DNA of 64,000 bases from Metabacillus flavus (lineage in GTDB: Bacteria > Bacillota > Bacilli > Bacillales > Bacillaceae), in NCBI RefSeq assembly GCF_018283675.1, contig NZ_JAGVRK010000001.1, forward strand, positions 62,001-126,000, read 5' to 3'. A program made the position numbers and the translations under genes. The notes beneath the pieces were generated by a model. That model did no database searches. It saw only the letters and a program-made list of their open reading frames with translations, and was not told the origin of the DNA. Below are positions 34,954-52,437 of this stretch, in pieces (position 1 is the first letter of the stretch; each line of letters starts with the position of its first letter).

Positions 34954-35308
34954 AATCTATGTATCCGGAATGGAGTTTTACGGATATCATGGTGTGTATA
35001 AGGAAGAAAACAAGCTTGGCCAAAGATTCCGGGCCGATCTCACGATAGAGAAGGATCTAAAAAAAGCAGGGGAAACAGATGAGCTTGAATATACAGTGAA
35101 CTATGCAGATCTTTATAAGATTTGCCAGCGCGTTATAGAAGGCGAGCCCAAGAAGCTTGTGGAAACACTGGCTGAAAAAATCGCCTCTGATATTCTCGAA
35201 GCGTTTCCTGATATTCAGTCTGCAACCGTCAAGCTAATCAAGCCTGACCCTCCCATACCAGGACACTATGATTATGTTGCAGTTGAAATCACAAGGGAAC
35301 GAACATGA
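34946..35308 (+). CDS. folB: Dihydroneopterin aldolase
   Basis: Cleaves dihydroneopterin to 6-hydroxymethyl-dihydropterin and glycolaldehyde. 120 residues, identical in length to B. subtilis FolB, starting MDKIYVSGMEFYGYHGV. Conserved Tyr and Glu (GVYKEENKLGQRF) and the late block LIKPDPPIPGHYDYVAVEI are seen. ATG 34946 has AAGGGGAG 8 nt before it; an ATG six bases earlier would be too close to that site. Its stop overlaps the folK start (ATGA). Confidence 0.97.
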   Translation: MDKIYVSGMEFYGYHGVYKEENKLGQRFRADLTIEKDLKKAGETDELEYTVNYADLYKICQRVIEGEPKKLVETLAEKIASDILEAFPDIQSATVKLIKPDPPIPGHYDYVAVEITRERT

Positions 35309-35832
35309 AGGCGACTGTCTATCTTGCTCTGGGTTCCAATATGGGAGACAGGGAATCGTATTTGATGGATGCCATAAAACTCCTTAATGAAGAACGGGAG
35401 ATCGAGGTAACGAAGCAATCCTCCATCTATGAAACAGATCCTGTCGGTTTTACGGAACAGAACGCTTTTTTAAATATGGCGGTGGAAATTTCAACCACAT
35501 GCACTCCGCACGAATTACTTGATAAAACCCAGCATATCGAACAATCCCTGGGAAGAACCAGGAAAATCAGGTGGGGGCCGCGTACTTTAGACCTTGACAT
35601 TTTATTGTATAATCATGAAAATATTGAAACAGAGCGGTTAATTGTTCCTCACCCTCGAATGACGGAACGGGCTTTTGTTTTAATACCTTTAAATGAAATG
35701 AATTCAGATGCTTATATACCGGTGATCGACAAGCCGATTTCGGCCATCATAGATCAATTATCAGATAAAGAAGGGGTCAGACTATGGAAGCTGAGAAATG
35801 GGGAAGGCGGATTCGGGCCTACCGAAAGCTGA
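35305..35832 (+). CDS. folK: 2-amino-4-hydroxy-6-hydroxymethyldihydropteridine pyrophosphokinase
   Basis: Transfers pyrophosphate from ATP to the pterin, making the substrate of FolP. 175 residues: ALGSNMGDRESYL near the N-terminus, SSIYETDPVGFTEQNAFLN, and the signature RWGPRTLDLDILLYN near 92-106, then VPHPRMTERAFVL. It begins in the folB stop (ATGA) and its last 49 nt overlap yazB in another frame. Confidence 0.97.
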   Translation: MKATVYLALGSNMGDRESYLMDAIKLLNEEREIEVTKQSSIYETDPVGFTEQNAFLNMAVEISTTCTPHELLDKTQHIEQSLGRTRKIRWGPRTLDLDILLYNHENIETERLIVPHPRMTERAFVLIPLNEMNSDAYIPVIDKPISAIIDQLSDKEGVRLWKLRNGEGGFGPTES

Positions 35833-35990
35833 AGGGCTATACCCAGGAAAGTTTTGCAAAGGATCTTGGCATCTCGGTTTCAGTCCTTGGCGAAGTAGAG
35901 CGGGGCAACCGGGTACCCAGCCGTGATTTTGTGAAAGAGATTGCTGATACGCTTAAAGTGACAGTTGAGGAATTATCACCGAAAGAATAA
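35784..35990 (+). CDS. yazB: Small XRE-family helix-turn-helix protein YazB
   Basis: A 68-residue Cro/CI-type DNA-binding protein, nearly all one HTH domain: GRRIRAYRKLKGYTQESFAKDLGISVSVLGEVERGNRVPS. B. subtilis has the same gene (YazB) at the same place, with no known target that I can recall. The 49-nt overlap with folK is notable but conserved in layout. AAAGAAGGGGTC within folK gives a ribosome site. Confidence 0.9.
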   Translation: MEAEKWGRRIRAYRKLKGYTQESFAKDLGISVSVLGEVERGNRVPSRDFVKEIADTLKVTVEELSPKE

Positions 35991-36017
35991 AAGAATCAAT
36001 GAAAGGAGAAAGAGGTT

Positions 36018-37019
36018 ATGTTTAAGATTGGCGATATTCAGATGAAAAATCGCGTCGTCCTTGCTCCTATGGCTGGAGTATGCAACGCCGCCTTCCGTCT
36101 GACCGTCAAAGAATTCGGTGCTGGCCTTGTTTGTGCGGAAATGGTCAGCGATAAGGCGATTCTATATAACAATGCAAAAACGATGGGCATGCTTTTCATC
36201 GATGAACGGGAAAAACCATTAAGCCTGCAAATTTTTGGCGGAGAAAAAGATACATTAGTAGAAGCTGCGAAGTTTGTTGATAAAAACACAACAGCCGATA
36301 TTATTGATATTAACATGGGTTGCCCGGTGCCGAAGATTACGAAATGCGATGCAGGTGCGAGATGGCTGCTCGACCCGAATAAGATTTATGAAATGGTATC
36401 AGCGGTTGTTGATGCAGTCGATAAGCCTGTTACGGTTAAAATGAGAACAGGCTGGGACAGCGATCATATTTTTGCCATTGAGAATGCGCGCGCTGTTGAA
36501 CGTGCTGGAGGACAGGCTGTGGCAGTCCACGGTCGAACACGTGTACAAATGTATGAAGGCCATGCAGACTGGGATATCATTAAACAGGTGAAAGACTCCG
36601 TAAACATACCGGTTATCGGGAATGGAGATGTTCAAACACCTCAGGATGCAAAAAGAATGCTTGAAACAACAGGGGTAGACGGAGTTATGATTGGCCGTGC
36701 TGCACTTGGAAATCCATGGATGATTTACCGTACGGTTAATTACCTCGAAACAGGTGAACTTGCAGAAGAACCATCCGCAAGAGAAAAAATGACTGTATGC
36801 AAGCTGCACCTTGACCGTCTGATTGAACTGAAGGGTGAATATGTAGCGGTCCGCGAAATGCGCAAGCACGCTGCATGGTACTTGAAAGGCATCCGCGGGA
36901 ATGCAAATGTCCGAAACGGAGTCAATAAATGTGACACACGACAGGATCTAGTCACTCTGCTGGACCAATTTACAGAAGAAGTTGAAGCAAGACAAGAAAA
37001 TAGCGCTAAAGCTGTTTAA
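36018..37019 (+). CDS. dusB: tRNA-dihydrouridine synthase DusB
   Basis: An FMN enzyme that reduces uridine to dihydrouridine in the tRNA D-loop. 333 residues. LAPMAGVCNAAFRLTVKEFG is at the N-terminus, with the catalytic cysteine in NMGCPVPKITKCDAGARWL near residue 100. GNGDVQTPQDAKRMLE and GVMIGRAALGNPWM form the FMN phosphate site. GGAGAAAGAGG precedes the ATG. It ends the folate run and is followed by a hairpin terminator before lysS. Confidence 0.95.
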   Translation: MFKIGDIQMKNRVVLAPMAGVCNAAFRLTVKEFGAGLVCAEMVSDKAILYNNAKTMGMLFIDEREKPLSLQIFGGEKDTLVEAAKFVDKNTTADIIDINMGCPVPKITKCDAGARWLLDPNKIYEMVSAVVDAVDKPVTVKMRTGWDSDHIFAIENARAVERAGGQAVAVHGRTRVQMYEGHADWDIIKQVKDSVNIPVIGNGDVQTPQDAKRMLETTGVDGVMIGRAALGNPWMIYRTVNYLETGELAEEPSAREKMTVCKLHLDRLIELKGEYVAVREMRKHAAWYLKGIRGNANVRNGVNKCDTRQDLVTLLDQFTEEVEARQENSAKAV

Positions 37020-37024
37020 GAAAT

Positions 37025-37058
37025 AAAGGGGCCGGCTTGTTGCGGCCGCCCTTTTTAA
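37025..37058 (+). terminator. Probable terminator after dusB
   Basis: An imperfect G/C-rich hairpin: AAAGGGGCCGGC against GCGGCCGCCCTTTTT around TTGT, with five T. Confidence 0.65.
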
Positions 37059-38582
<1,524 letters not shown>

Positions 38583-38593
38583 AGGTTAATAAA

Positions 38594-38636
38594 GAAAGCC
38601 GGATGAACTTCATCCGGCTTTCTTTTTATTTTTTTG
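38594..38636 (+). terminator. Strong intrinsic terminator after lysS
   Basis: GAAAGCCGGATGAA / TTCATCCGGCTTTC (38594-38607, 38609-38622) with a tight turn, then TTTTTATTTTTTT. Confidence 0.92.
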
Positions 38637-38646
38637 AAAAAAACTA

Positions 38647-38675
38647 TTGCACTGGGCTTTCCAGGGTGGTATATT
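38647..38675 (+). promoter_or_regulatory. rrn operon promoter P1
   Basis: TTGCAC (38647-38652), 17 nt, TATATT (38670-38675). First of a tandem pair upstream of 16S copy 1. Confidence 0.75.
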
Positions 38676-38731
38676 AATATTCGTTGCTGCAAAACGCAGT
38701 TGCGAAACGGAAATTAAGATGAAAAAAGTTA

Positions 38732-38760
38732 TTGACATCATAATCTCTGAATGGTATTAT
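38732..38760 (+). promoter_or_regulatory. rrn operon promoter P2
   Basis: TTGACA (38732-38737), 17 nt, TATTAT (38755-38760), inside an A/T-rich region. A boxA-like antitermination stretch with CTTTGAAAACT follows at 38787-38797. Tandem P1/P2 is usual for Bacillus rrn operons. Confidence 0.85.
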
Positions 38761-38855
38761 AATAAAGCTTCACTTTTCCAAATGATCTTTGAAAACTAAA
38801 CAAATCGAAGTGCCAACGTTAATTCAAGAGCAACAAACAAGAGCTAGTCAAACTA

Positions 38856-43566
<4,711 letters not shown>

Positions 43567-43643
43567 TATTCAAGTAAGGCTGCTTTACTCGTGCAGCAAT
43601 CGTTATCTAGTTTTGAAAGAGCAAAAAAGATTTAAAAAATATC

Positions 43644-43671
43644 TTGATTTCTTCTGAAATTATAGTATAAT
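43644..43671 (+). promoter_or_regulatory. Internal promoter in the 23S-5S spacer of operon 1
   Basis: TTGATT (43644-43649), 16 nt, TATAAT (43666-43671), about 30 nt before 5S copy 1. The extra A/T-rich segment that carries it is absent from the corresponding spacer of operon 2. An internal promoter feeding a tRNA cluster is known for B. subtilis rrnB. Confidence 0.65.
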
Positions 43672-43699
43672 AAATCTTATCGCTTTTTTAAAGAACATG

Positions 43700-43815
<116 letters not shown>

Positions 43816-43858
43816 ATATACATATGATGTTAAAGCTTTAACCAGCTTTAACACTTTC

Positions 43859-43934
43859 GGAGGATTAGCTCAGCTGGGAGAGCATCTGCCTTACAAGCAG
43901 AGGGTCGGCGGTTCGATCCCGTCATCCTCCACCA
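43859..43934 (+). tRNA. tRNA-Val (TAC)
   Basis: 76 nt with encoded CCA. Acceptor GGAGGAT/ATCCTCC, anticodon loop CTTACAA, T loop GTTCGATC. Confidence 0.96.
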
Positions 43935-43957
43935 TTCATTCTATCAATAGATTTATA

Positions 43958-43983
43958 GCCGGTGTAGCTCAATTGGCAGAGCA
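43958..43983 (+). pseudogene. tRNA-Thr-like 5' half, broken
   Basis: The first 26 nt (GCCGGTGTAGCTCAATTGGC, then AGAGCA) match the acceptor strand and D arm of the intact tRNA-Thr at 44104 with two differences. From 43984 the sequence is unrelated to any tRNA, and no anticodon arm, T arm or 3' acceptor follows until the next complete gene. It cannot fold into a tRNA. Confidence 0.8.
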
Positions 43984-44103
43984 CGATCGAATATGCATCC
44001 TGAAATTACTTCAGCGCACAGATCGAGCAGCCTCTTGACTAAACATCCTGAGATCTGGGCGACCTTATCAAGCAGGAACGGCTTTGTACCGTAAATTTTA
44101 TAT
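43984..44103. other. 120-nt insert between the tRNA half and tRNA-Thr
   Basis: Not tRNA-like and without a reading frame. It can fold: CGATC (43984-43988) pairs with GATCG (44021-44025), enclosing TGC/GCA and a CTGAA-ATTAC-TTCAG hairpin. ACGG-CTTTGTA-CCGT forms a second one near 44078-44092. No T run is present. B. subtilis has tRNA-Val directly followed by tRNA-Thr here, so this is an addition. Confidence 0.6.
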
Positions 44104-44179
<76 letters not shown>

Positions 44180-44215
44180 CTTTCTTGGTAGTAGCATTTA
44201 TGCTCTATTAAAAGA

Positions 44216-44291
44216 GAGCCATTAGCTCAGTCGGTAGAGCATCTGACTTTTAATCAGAGGGTCGAAGGTTCGAGTCCTTCATGGCTCACCA
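44216..44291 (+). tRNA. tRNA-Lys (TTT)
   Basis: 76 nt with CCA. Acceptor GAGCCAT/ATGGCTC, anticodon loop CTTTTAA. Confidence 0.96.
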
Positions 44292-44306
44292 TTTATATTT
44301 TAATAT

Positions 44307-44388
44307 GCGGGTGTGGCGGAATTGGCAGACGCACTAGACTTAGGATCTAGCGCCTTATGGCGTGGGGGTTCGACTCCCTTCACCCGCA
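44307..44388 (+). tRNA. tRNA-Leu (TAG)
   Basis: 82 nt to the discriminator A; class II with long variable arm GCGCCTTATGGCGT. Acceptor GCGGGTG/CACCCGC, anticodon loop CTTAGGA. Next bases are TCT, so CCA is not encoded. Confidence 0.95.
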
Positions 44389-44399
44389 TCTTATATTTT

Positions 44400-44474
44400 G
44401 CGGAAGTAGTTCAGTGGTAGAACACCACCTTGCCAAGGTGGGGGTCGCGGGTTCGAATCCCGTCTTCCGCTCCA
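44400..44474 (+). tRNA. tRNA-Gly (GCC)
   Basis: 75 nt with encoded 3' end TCCA. Acceptor GCGGAAG/CTTCCGC, anticodon loop TTGCCAA. Confidence 0.96.
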
Positions 44475-44484
44475 ATCCCATGAC

Positions 44485-44570
44485 GCCGGGGTGGCGGAAT
44501 TGGCAGACGCACAGGACTTAAAATCCTGCGGTAGGTGACTACCGTACCGGTTCGATCCCGGTCCTCGGCA
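44485..44570 (+). tRNA. tRNA-Leu (TAA)
   Basis: 86 nt to the discriminator A; long variable arm CGGTAGGTGACTACCGT. Acceptor GCCGGGG/CCTCGGC, anticodon loop CTTAAAA. CCA not encoded (next bases CTT). Confidence 0.95.
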
Positions 44571-44587
44571 CTTGAGAAGCATATATT

Positions 44588-44664
44588 GCGCCCGTAGCTC
44601 AATTGGATAGAGCATTTGACTACGAATCAAAAGGTTAGAGGTTCGAGTCCTCTCGGGCGCGCCA
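44588..44664 (+). tRNA. tRNA-Arg (ACG)
   Basis: 77 nt with CCA. Acceptor GCGCCCG/CGGGCGC, anticodon loop CTACGAA; A34 would be edited to inosine. Confidence 0.96.
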
Positions 44665-44690
44665 TAATTTCATTATACTCAATTAAGGTT

Positions 44691-44767
44691 CGGGAAGTAG
44701 CTCAGCTTGGTAGAGCACTTGGTTTGGGACCAAGGGGTCGCAGGTTCGAATCCTGTCTTCCCGACCA
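44691..44767 (+). tRNA. tRNA-Pro (TGG)
   Basis: 77 nt with CCA. Acceptor CGGGAAG/CTTCCCG, anticodon loop TTTGGGA. Confidence 0.96.
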
Positions 44768-44777
44768 TCTATAATTT

Positions 44778-44853
44778 GGGGCCTTAGCTCAGCTGGGAGA
44801 GCGCCTGCCTTGCACGCAGGAGGTCAGCGGTTCGATCCCGCTAGGCTCCACCA
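44778..44853 (+). tRNA. tRNA-Ala (TGC)
   Basis: 76 nt with CCA. Acceptor GGGGCCT/AGGCTCC, anticodon loop TTGCACG. Only 4 nt separate it from the leader of the second rRNA operon. Confidence 0.96.
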
Positions 44854-44931
44854 TTTTATGATCTTTGAAAACTAAACAAATCGAAGTGCCAACGTTAATT
44901 CAAGAGCAACAAACAAGAGCTAGTCAAACTA

Positions 44932-46477
<1,546 letters not shown>

Positions 46478-46715
46478 AAGAATTATCAGCACCCATGCGG
46501 TGCACAATTAACGGACGCACTTCGGCTTTGTTTAGTTTTGAGAGATCATTCTCTCTATAAACTTGTTCTTTGAAAACTAGATAACGATATGAATGTCAAA
46601 CATTCACACGAGTAAGCAAGTAATCTTACGATTTTCTTCTGCGCTTGCGTATGAAGAGAACATCAAGTCTGAAAACATCTGTTTTCAGCTCTAACGAAGA
46701 TAACTTCCGTTATCA

Positions 46716-49643
<2,928 letters not shown>

Positions 49644-49716
49644 TATTCAAGTAAGGCTGCTTTACTCGTGCAGCAATCGTTATCTAGTTTTGAAAGAGCA
49701 ATCTTTCAACAAAATA

Positions 49717-49832
<116 letters not shown>

Positions 49833-49840
49833 ACATGAGA

Positions 49841-49873
49841 AAAAGGCTTGCCCCTTGGGGTGAGCCTTTTTTG
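49841..49873 (+). terminator. rrn operon terminator
   Basis: AAAAGGCTTGCCCC / GGGGTGAGCCTTTT with a TT turn and a T run; ends the rRNA-tRNA block. Confidence 0.92.
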
Positions 49874-50083
49874 TTTGGGTTCGAAGAGCCGGATACTAGA
49901 TTCGGGTGGAATTTGTTTTAGGGGGATATGCTAGGGATGGAGAGGAAGGAGGAGCAAATACTCGATTCGGTTGAACTTTGTTTTTGCGGGGAGAGGTTTT
50001 TTGAGGAATACGCTTGGGATAGAGGAAGGAAAAGCGAAGGGGGATACTCGATCCGGCCGGCACCCGCATTCCCGCGAGGCATG

Positions 50084-50311
50084 TCGATTGTGGAGGAATC
50101 GATAATAAAACGGGGGTTTTCGATAACATATGAAGTTTTTCGATAATAAATAGGTTCGGCTTCGATCATCGATACAGAATCCTGATCGTAACGGTAACGC
50201 CCAAGAAGGTGGATTCAGCGCGCCGCTGAATCACTTCCGATCATGTTCAATCCTCCTGAAAAGTCGATATCCGCTCATTTTAGTCGATATAAGCTTAGAA
50301 ATAGCCAATAT
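50084..50311. repeat. Phased TCGAT(A) motif array
   Basis: TCGAT(A) starts at 50084, 50099, 50120, 50140 and 50162 (steps 15, 21, 20, 22). A second group, AGTCGATAT, lies at 50262 and 50282 with a degenerate TAGCCAATAT at 50302 (steps of about 20). Further TCGAT copies sit at 49962, 50048, 50169, 50358, 50406 and 50524. Confidence 0.6.
50212..50232. other. Perfect hairpin in the rrn-mgtC spacer
   Basis: GATTCAGCG (50212-50220), loop CGC, CGCTGAATC (50224-50232). No T run on either side; it lies between the two TCGATA groups. Confidence 0.55.
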
Positions 50312-50588
50312 CCTCTCCAGCTGCGTCCAATGCTGTACCTAAGCGAAGGAATGGATCTCGATTCTCGCCCCAATTCCCTCCTGATGCCTCACCATTTCAG
50401 CAGTGTCGATCAAAAATGGGCGAGGTGTAATCAAAAATCCACCATTTCAATCAATCCCTCCTAAATACGGGCGGCCCCTGGCACCCCCCCTAAGTTCCTT
50501 CCCATAACGCCAAATCCTCCCGATCGATACCCACCCCATTTGCGCCGATATATCCAAAACTTCTCCGCCCCCATACCAGAATCCCATC

Positions 50589-50614
50589 GTTTCCCCCCCT
50601 TCCATAAAGGGTAT
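50589..50614 (+). promoter_or_regulatory. Possible sigma-B promoter of the mgtC-like gene
   Basis: GTTTCC (50589-50594), 14 nt, GGGTAT (50609-50614). The -10 is a perfect sigma-B match; the -35 has GTTT only. TATAAA at 50612-50617 overlaps as a possible sigma-A -10. Confidence 0.4.
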
Positions 50615-50661
50615 AAAAAAAGAATGATTTTTTAAGAATGAAAGTTTGAAGGGGAGAATTA

Positions 50662-51303
50662 ATGGAAACCATGAAGGATATTATCATATCTAAAGAATTT
50701 ACGATGATGGCCAGAATTATTTTTACGGCTTTCCTATGCGGCTTTATTGGTGCAGAACGTGAATTGAAGGGGCATCCGGCAGGTTTTAGAACTCATTTAA
50801 TTGTTGGTATAGGGGCATGTTTGCTGATGCTACTTTCTCTTTACGGGTTTGAAGACTACTTGGAGGAGTACCCCAGTACTCAATTTGATCCTTCCCGGAT
50901 TCCATCCTATGTGATTAGCGGAATTGGCTTCCTGGGGGCTGGGACTATTTTAGTTAAGGGAAGCAGTATCCATGGGCTGACAACCGCTGCGTCCATTTGG
51001 ATTTCGGCCGGACTGGGACTGGTGATAGGAGCCGGGATGTATATGCTTGCTTGTTTTACGGCAATTGTTGTAGTGATGAGCCTTTCTTTACTGAACCGCG
51101 TGCAATGGAGTTTTAATAAAAAGAAAGAAAGGGAAAGAATGAAAATAAAGGTGCAGCCAGAGGAAAGTCTGGAGGAAGTGCTGAGGGCATTGGAGCATAA
51201 TGACCTGGTTGTGTATAAAATGAGCATAAATAATTCCGGCAATGATCAAAATGAACCGGTTTATATCTTAGAGGTATCAAAAAAGGACGATTGGGATTCG
51301 TAA
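50662..51303 (+). CDS. MgtC/SapB-family membrane protein
   Basis: 213 residues. An N-terminal membrane domain of about four to five helices (about 14-148) carries the family signature GAERELKGHPAGFRTHLIVGIGACL, then GIGFLGAGTILVKG and GLTTAASIW. A short cytoplasmic C-terminal domain follows (about 155-213, ACT-like in the family). MgtC proteins are linked to magnesium limitation, membrane potential and acid or host stress; the exact function is unsettled. GAAGGGGAG supports ATG 50662. In B. subtilis rrnW is followed closely by ctsR, so this gene and its long spacer are an addition here. No terminator is seen before ctsR. Confidence 0.9.
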   Translation: METMKDIIISKEFTMMARIIFTAFLCGFIGAERELKGHPAGFRTHLIVGIGACLLMLLSLYGFEDYLEEYPSTQFDPSRIPSYVISGIGFLGAGTILVKGSSIHGLTTAASIWISAGLGLVIGAGMYMLACFTAIVVVMSLSLLNRVQWSFNKKKERERMKIKVQPEESLEEVLRALEHNDLVVYKMSINNSGNDQNEPVYILEVSKKDDWDS

Positions 51304-51328
51304 TGGAATGCCTCCTCGAATGAAATAG

Positions 51329-51357
51329 TTGAAAAAAAAGCGCGGACGTCATATATT
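51329..51357 (+). promoter_or_regulatory. Sigma-A promoter of the ctsR-clpC operon
   Basis: TTGAAA (51329-51334), 17 nt, TATATT (51352-51357), immediately upstream of the CtsR operator. Confidence 0.75.
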
Positions 51358-51363
51358 TATATT

Positions 51364-51387
51364 AGTCAAATATAGTCAAAGTCAAGT
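51364..51387 (+). promoter_or_regulatory. CtsR operator
   Basis: Tandem heptads AGTCAAA (51364-51370), TAT, AGTCAAA (51374-51380) match RGTCAAA-NAN-RGTCAAA perfectly. A third, partial GTCAAGT abuts at 51381-51387. The site overlaps the expected transcription start, so CtsR would block initiation until heat or protein stress inactivates it. Confidence 0.92.
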
Positions 51388-51401
51388 GAGGAGGAGGCTT
51401 G

Positions 51402-51863
51402 ATGAGAAACATTTCGGATATTATCGAGCAGTATTTAAAGCAGGTCCTCGATATGAGTGAAGAAGAAATCGTTGAACTGAAGAGAAGCGAGATTGCCGAT
51501 AAGTTCCAGTGTGTGCCCTCTCAGATTAATTATGTGATTAATACCCGCTTTACTGTCGAACGGGGATATATGGTTGAAAGCAAGCGCGGAGGCGGAGGCT
51601 ACATCAGGATTATTAAAGTTCAGTCCAACGATGAGGCCCATCTTCTGGATCAGATTTTGGAGCTTGCAGGGGACAGAATTCCGCAGGCATCTGCAGAGGA
51701 TATTGTTATGAGGCTGGCAGCGGAGCAGGTTATAACTCCGCGTGAAGCTAAGATTATGATAAGTGTGATGGATCGTTCAGTTCTTTATGTAGATTTGCCT
51801 TTAAGAGATGAATTACGGTCAAGAATGCTAAAGGCAATGCTGACGTCCCTTAAATATAAATAA
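51402..51863 (+). CDS. ctsR: Class III heat-shock repressor CtsR
   Basis: Represses clp genes and its own operon. 153 residues: winged helix-turn-helix N-terminus with NISDIIEQYLKQVLD and KRSEIADKFQCVPSQINYVINTRFT, the wing KRGGGGYIRI (glycine-rich loop that senses heat), and a C-terminal four-helix part ending VLYVDLPLRDELRSRMLKAMLTSLK. ATG 51402 has GAGGAGG 5 nt before it. First gene of the ctsR-mcsA-mcsB-clpC operon. Confidence 0.98.
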   Translation: MRNISDIIEQYLKQVLDMSEEEIVELKRSEIADKFQCVPSQINYVINTRFTVERGYMVESKRGGGGYIRIIKVQSNDEAHLLDQILELAGDRIPQASAEDIVMRLAAEQVITPREAKIMISVMDRSVLYVDLPLRDELRSRMLKAMLTSLKYK

Positions 51864-51884
51864 ACGTAAGGCAGGTGATCCTCA

Positions 51885-52436
51885 TTGATTTGTCAGGAGT
51901 GCCATGAAAGACCGGCAACGTTCCATTTCACCAAAGTGGTTAATGGTGAAAAAGCAGAAGTGCATATTTGTGAACACTGTGCGAAAGAGAATAGTAATAT
52001 GATGGTATTCGGAAGCGACGGCGGCTTTTCTATCAATTCCCTTTTATCAGGACTTCTAAATTTTGAAACGAAGCTTGGAAAGTCTGATGCATCCTCGATG
52101 TATCGGGCAGAGGAGGTTCGTCAATGCCCCCGCTGCAAGATGACGTTCCGTGAGTTCGGCAAGGCAGGCAGATTCGGATGTCCGGATTGCTATCGGACAT
52201 TTCAAAGTGAAATTACGCCTATTTTAAGAAAGGTTCATAGCGGCAACACTGTTCATGGAGGCAAAATCCCTAAGCGCATTGGAGGAAGCATTCATCTCCA
52301 AAAGAAAATGGAAGAGCTGAAGAAGCAGATGCAGCATCACATTTCACAGGAGGAATTTGAAAAAGCAGCCGAGCTCAGGGACGAAATTAAAGGGATTGTC
52401 AGAAAAATGAATGCGGATAGAGGGGAGGAGGCTTAA
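51885..52436 (+). CDS. mcsA: McsA, zinc-finger activator of the McsB arginine kinase
   Basis: 183 residues from TTG 51885 ((M)[22 protein letters not shown], the family start), with GCAGGTGAT upstream. Zinc sites CQEC/CEHC at the N-terminus and CPRC/CPDC in the middle; a UVR motif ([16 protein letters not shown]) near the C-terminus. McsA binds and activates McsB and helps handle CtsR. The mcsB start is one base after its stop. Confidence 0.96.
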   Translation: MICQECHERPATFHFTKVVNGEKAEVHICEHCAKENSNMMVFGSDGGFSINSLLSGLLNFETKLGKSDASSMYRAEEVRQCPRCKMTFREFGKAGRFGCPDCYRTFQSEITPILRKVHSGNTVHGGKIPKRIGGSIHLQKKMEELKKQMQHHISQEEFEKAAELRDEIKGIVRKMNADRGEEA

Positions 52437-52437
52437 G

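Larger units (their letters stand above)
49874..50588. other. Long gene-free spacer after the rRNA operons
   Basis: No supported coding frame in about 715 nt. The first part (to about 50060) is G/purine-rich on the + strand and the last part (from about 50440) C/pyrimidine-rich, so GC skew switches within it. It holds a phased TCGAT(A) array, one perfect hairpin at 50212-50232 and many scattered TCGAT motifs. Confidence 0.7.

Noticed and set aside
50084-50311. CRISPR or iteron-type replication origin at the TCGATA array
   Set aside because: Motifs are only 5-6 bp, and no replication initiator gene or DnaA-box cluster is present.
49928-50464. Two + strand frames of 72 and 73 codons in the spacer after the rRNA operons
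   Set aside because: No good ribosome site, low-complexity composition caused by the skewed spacer, and no recognisable family.
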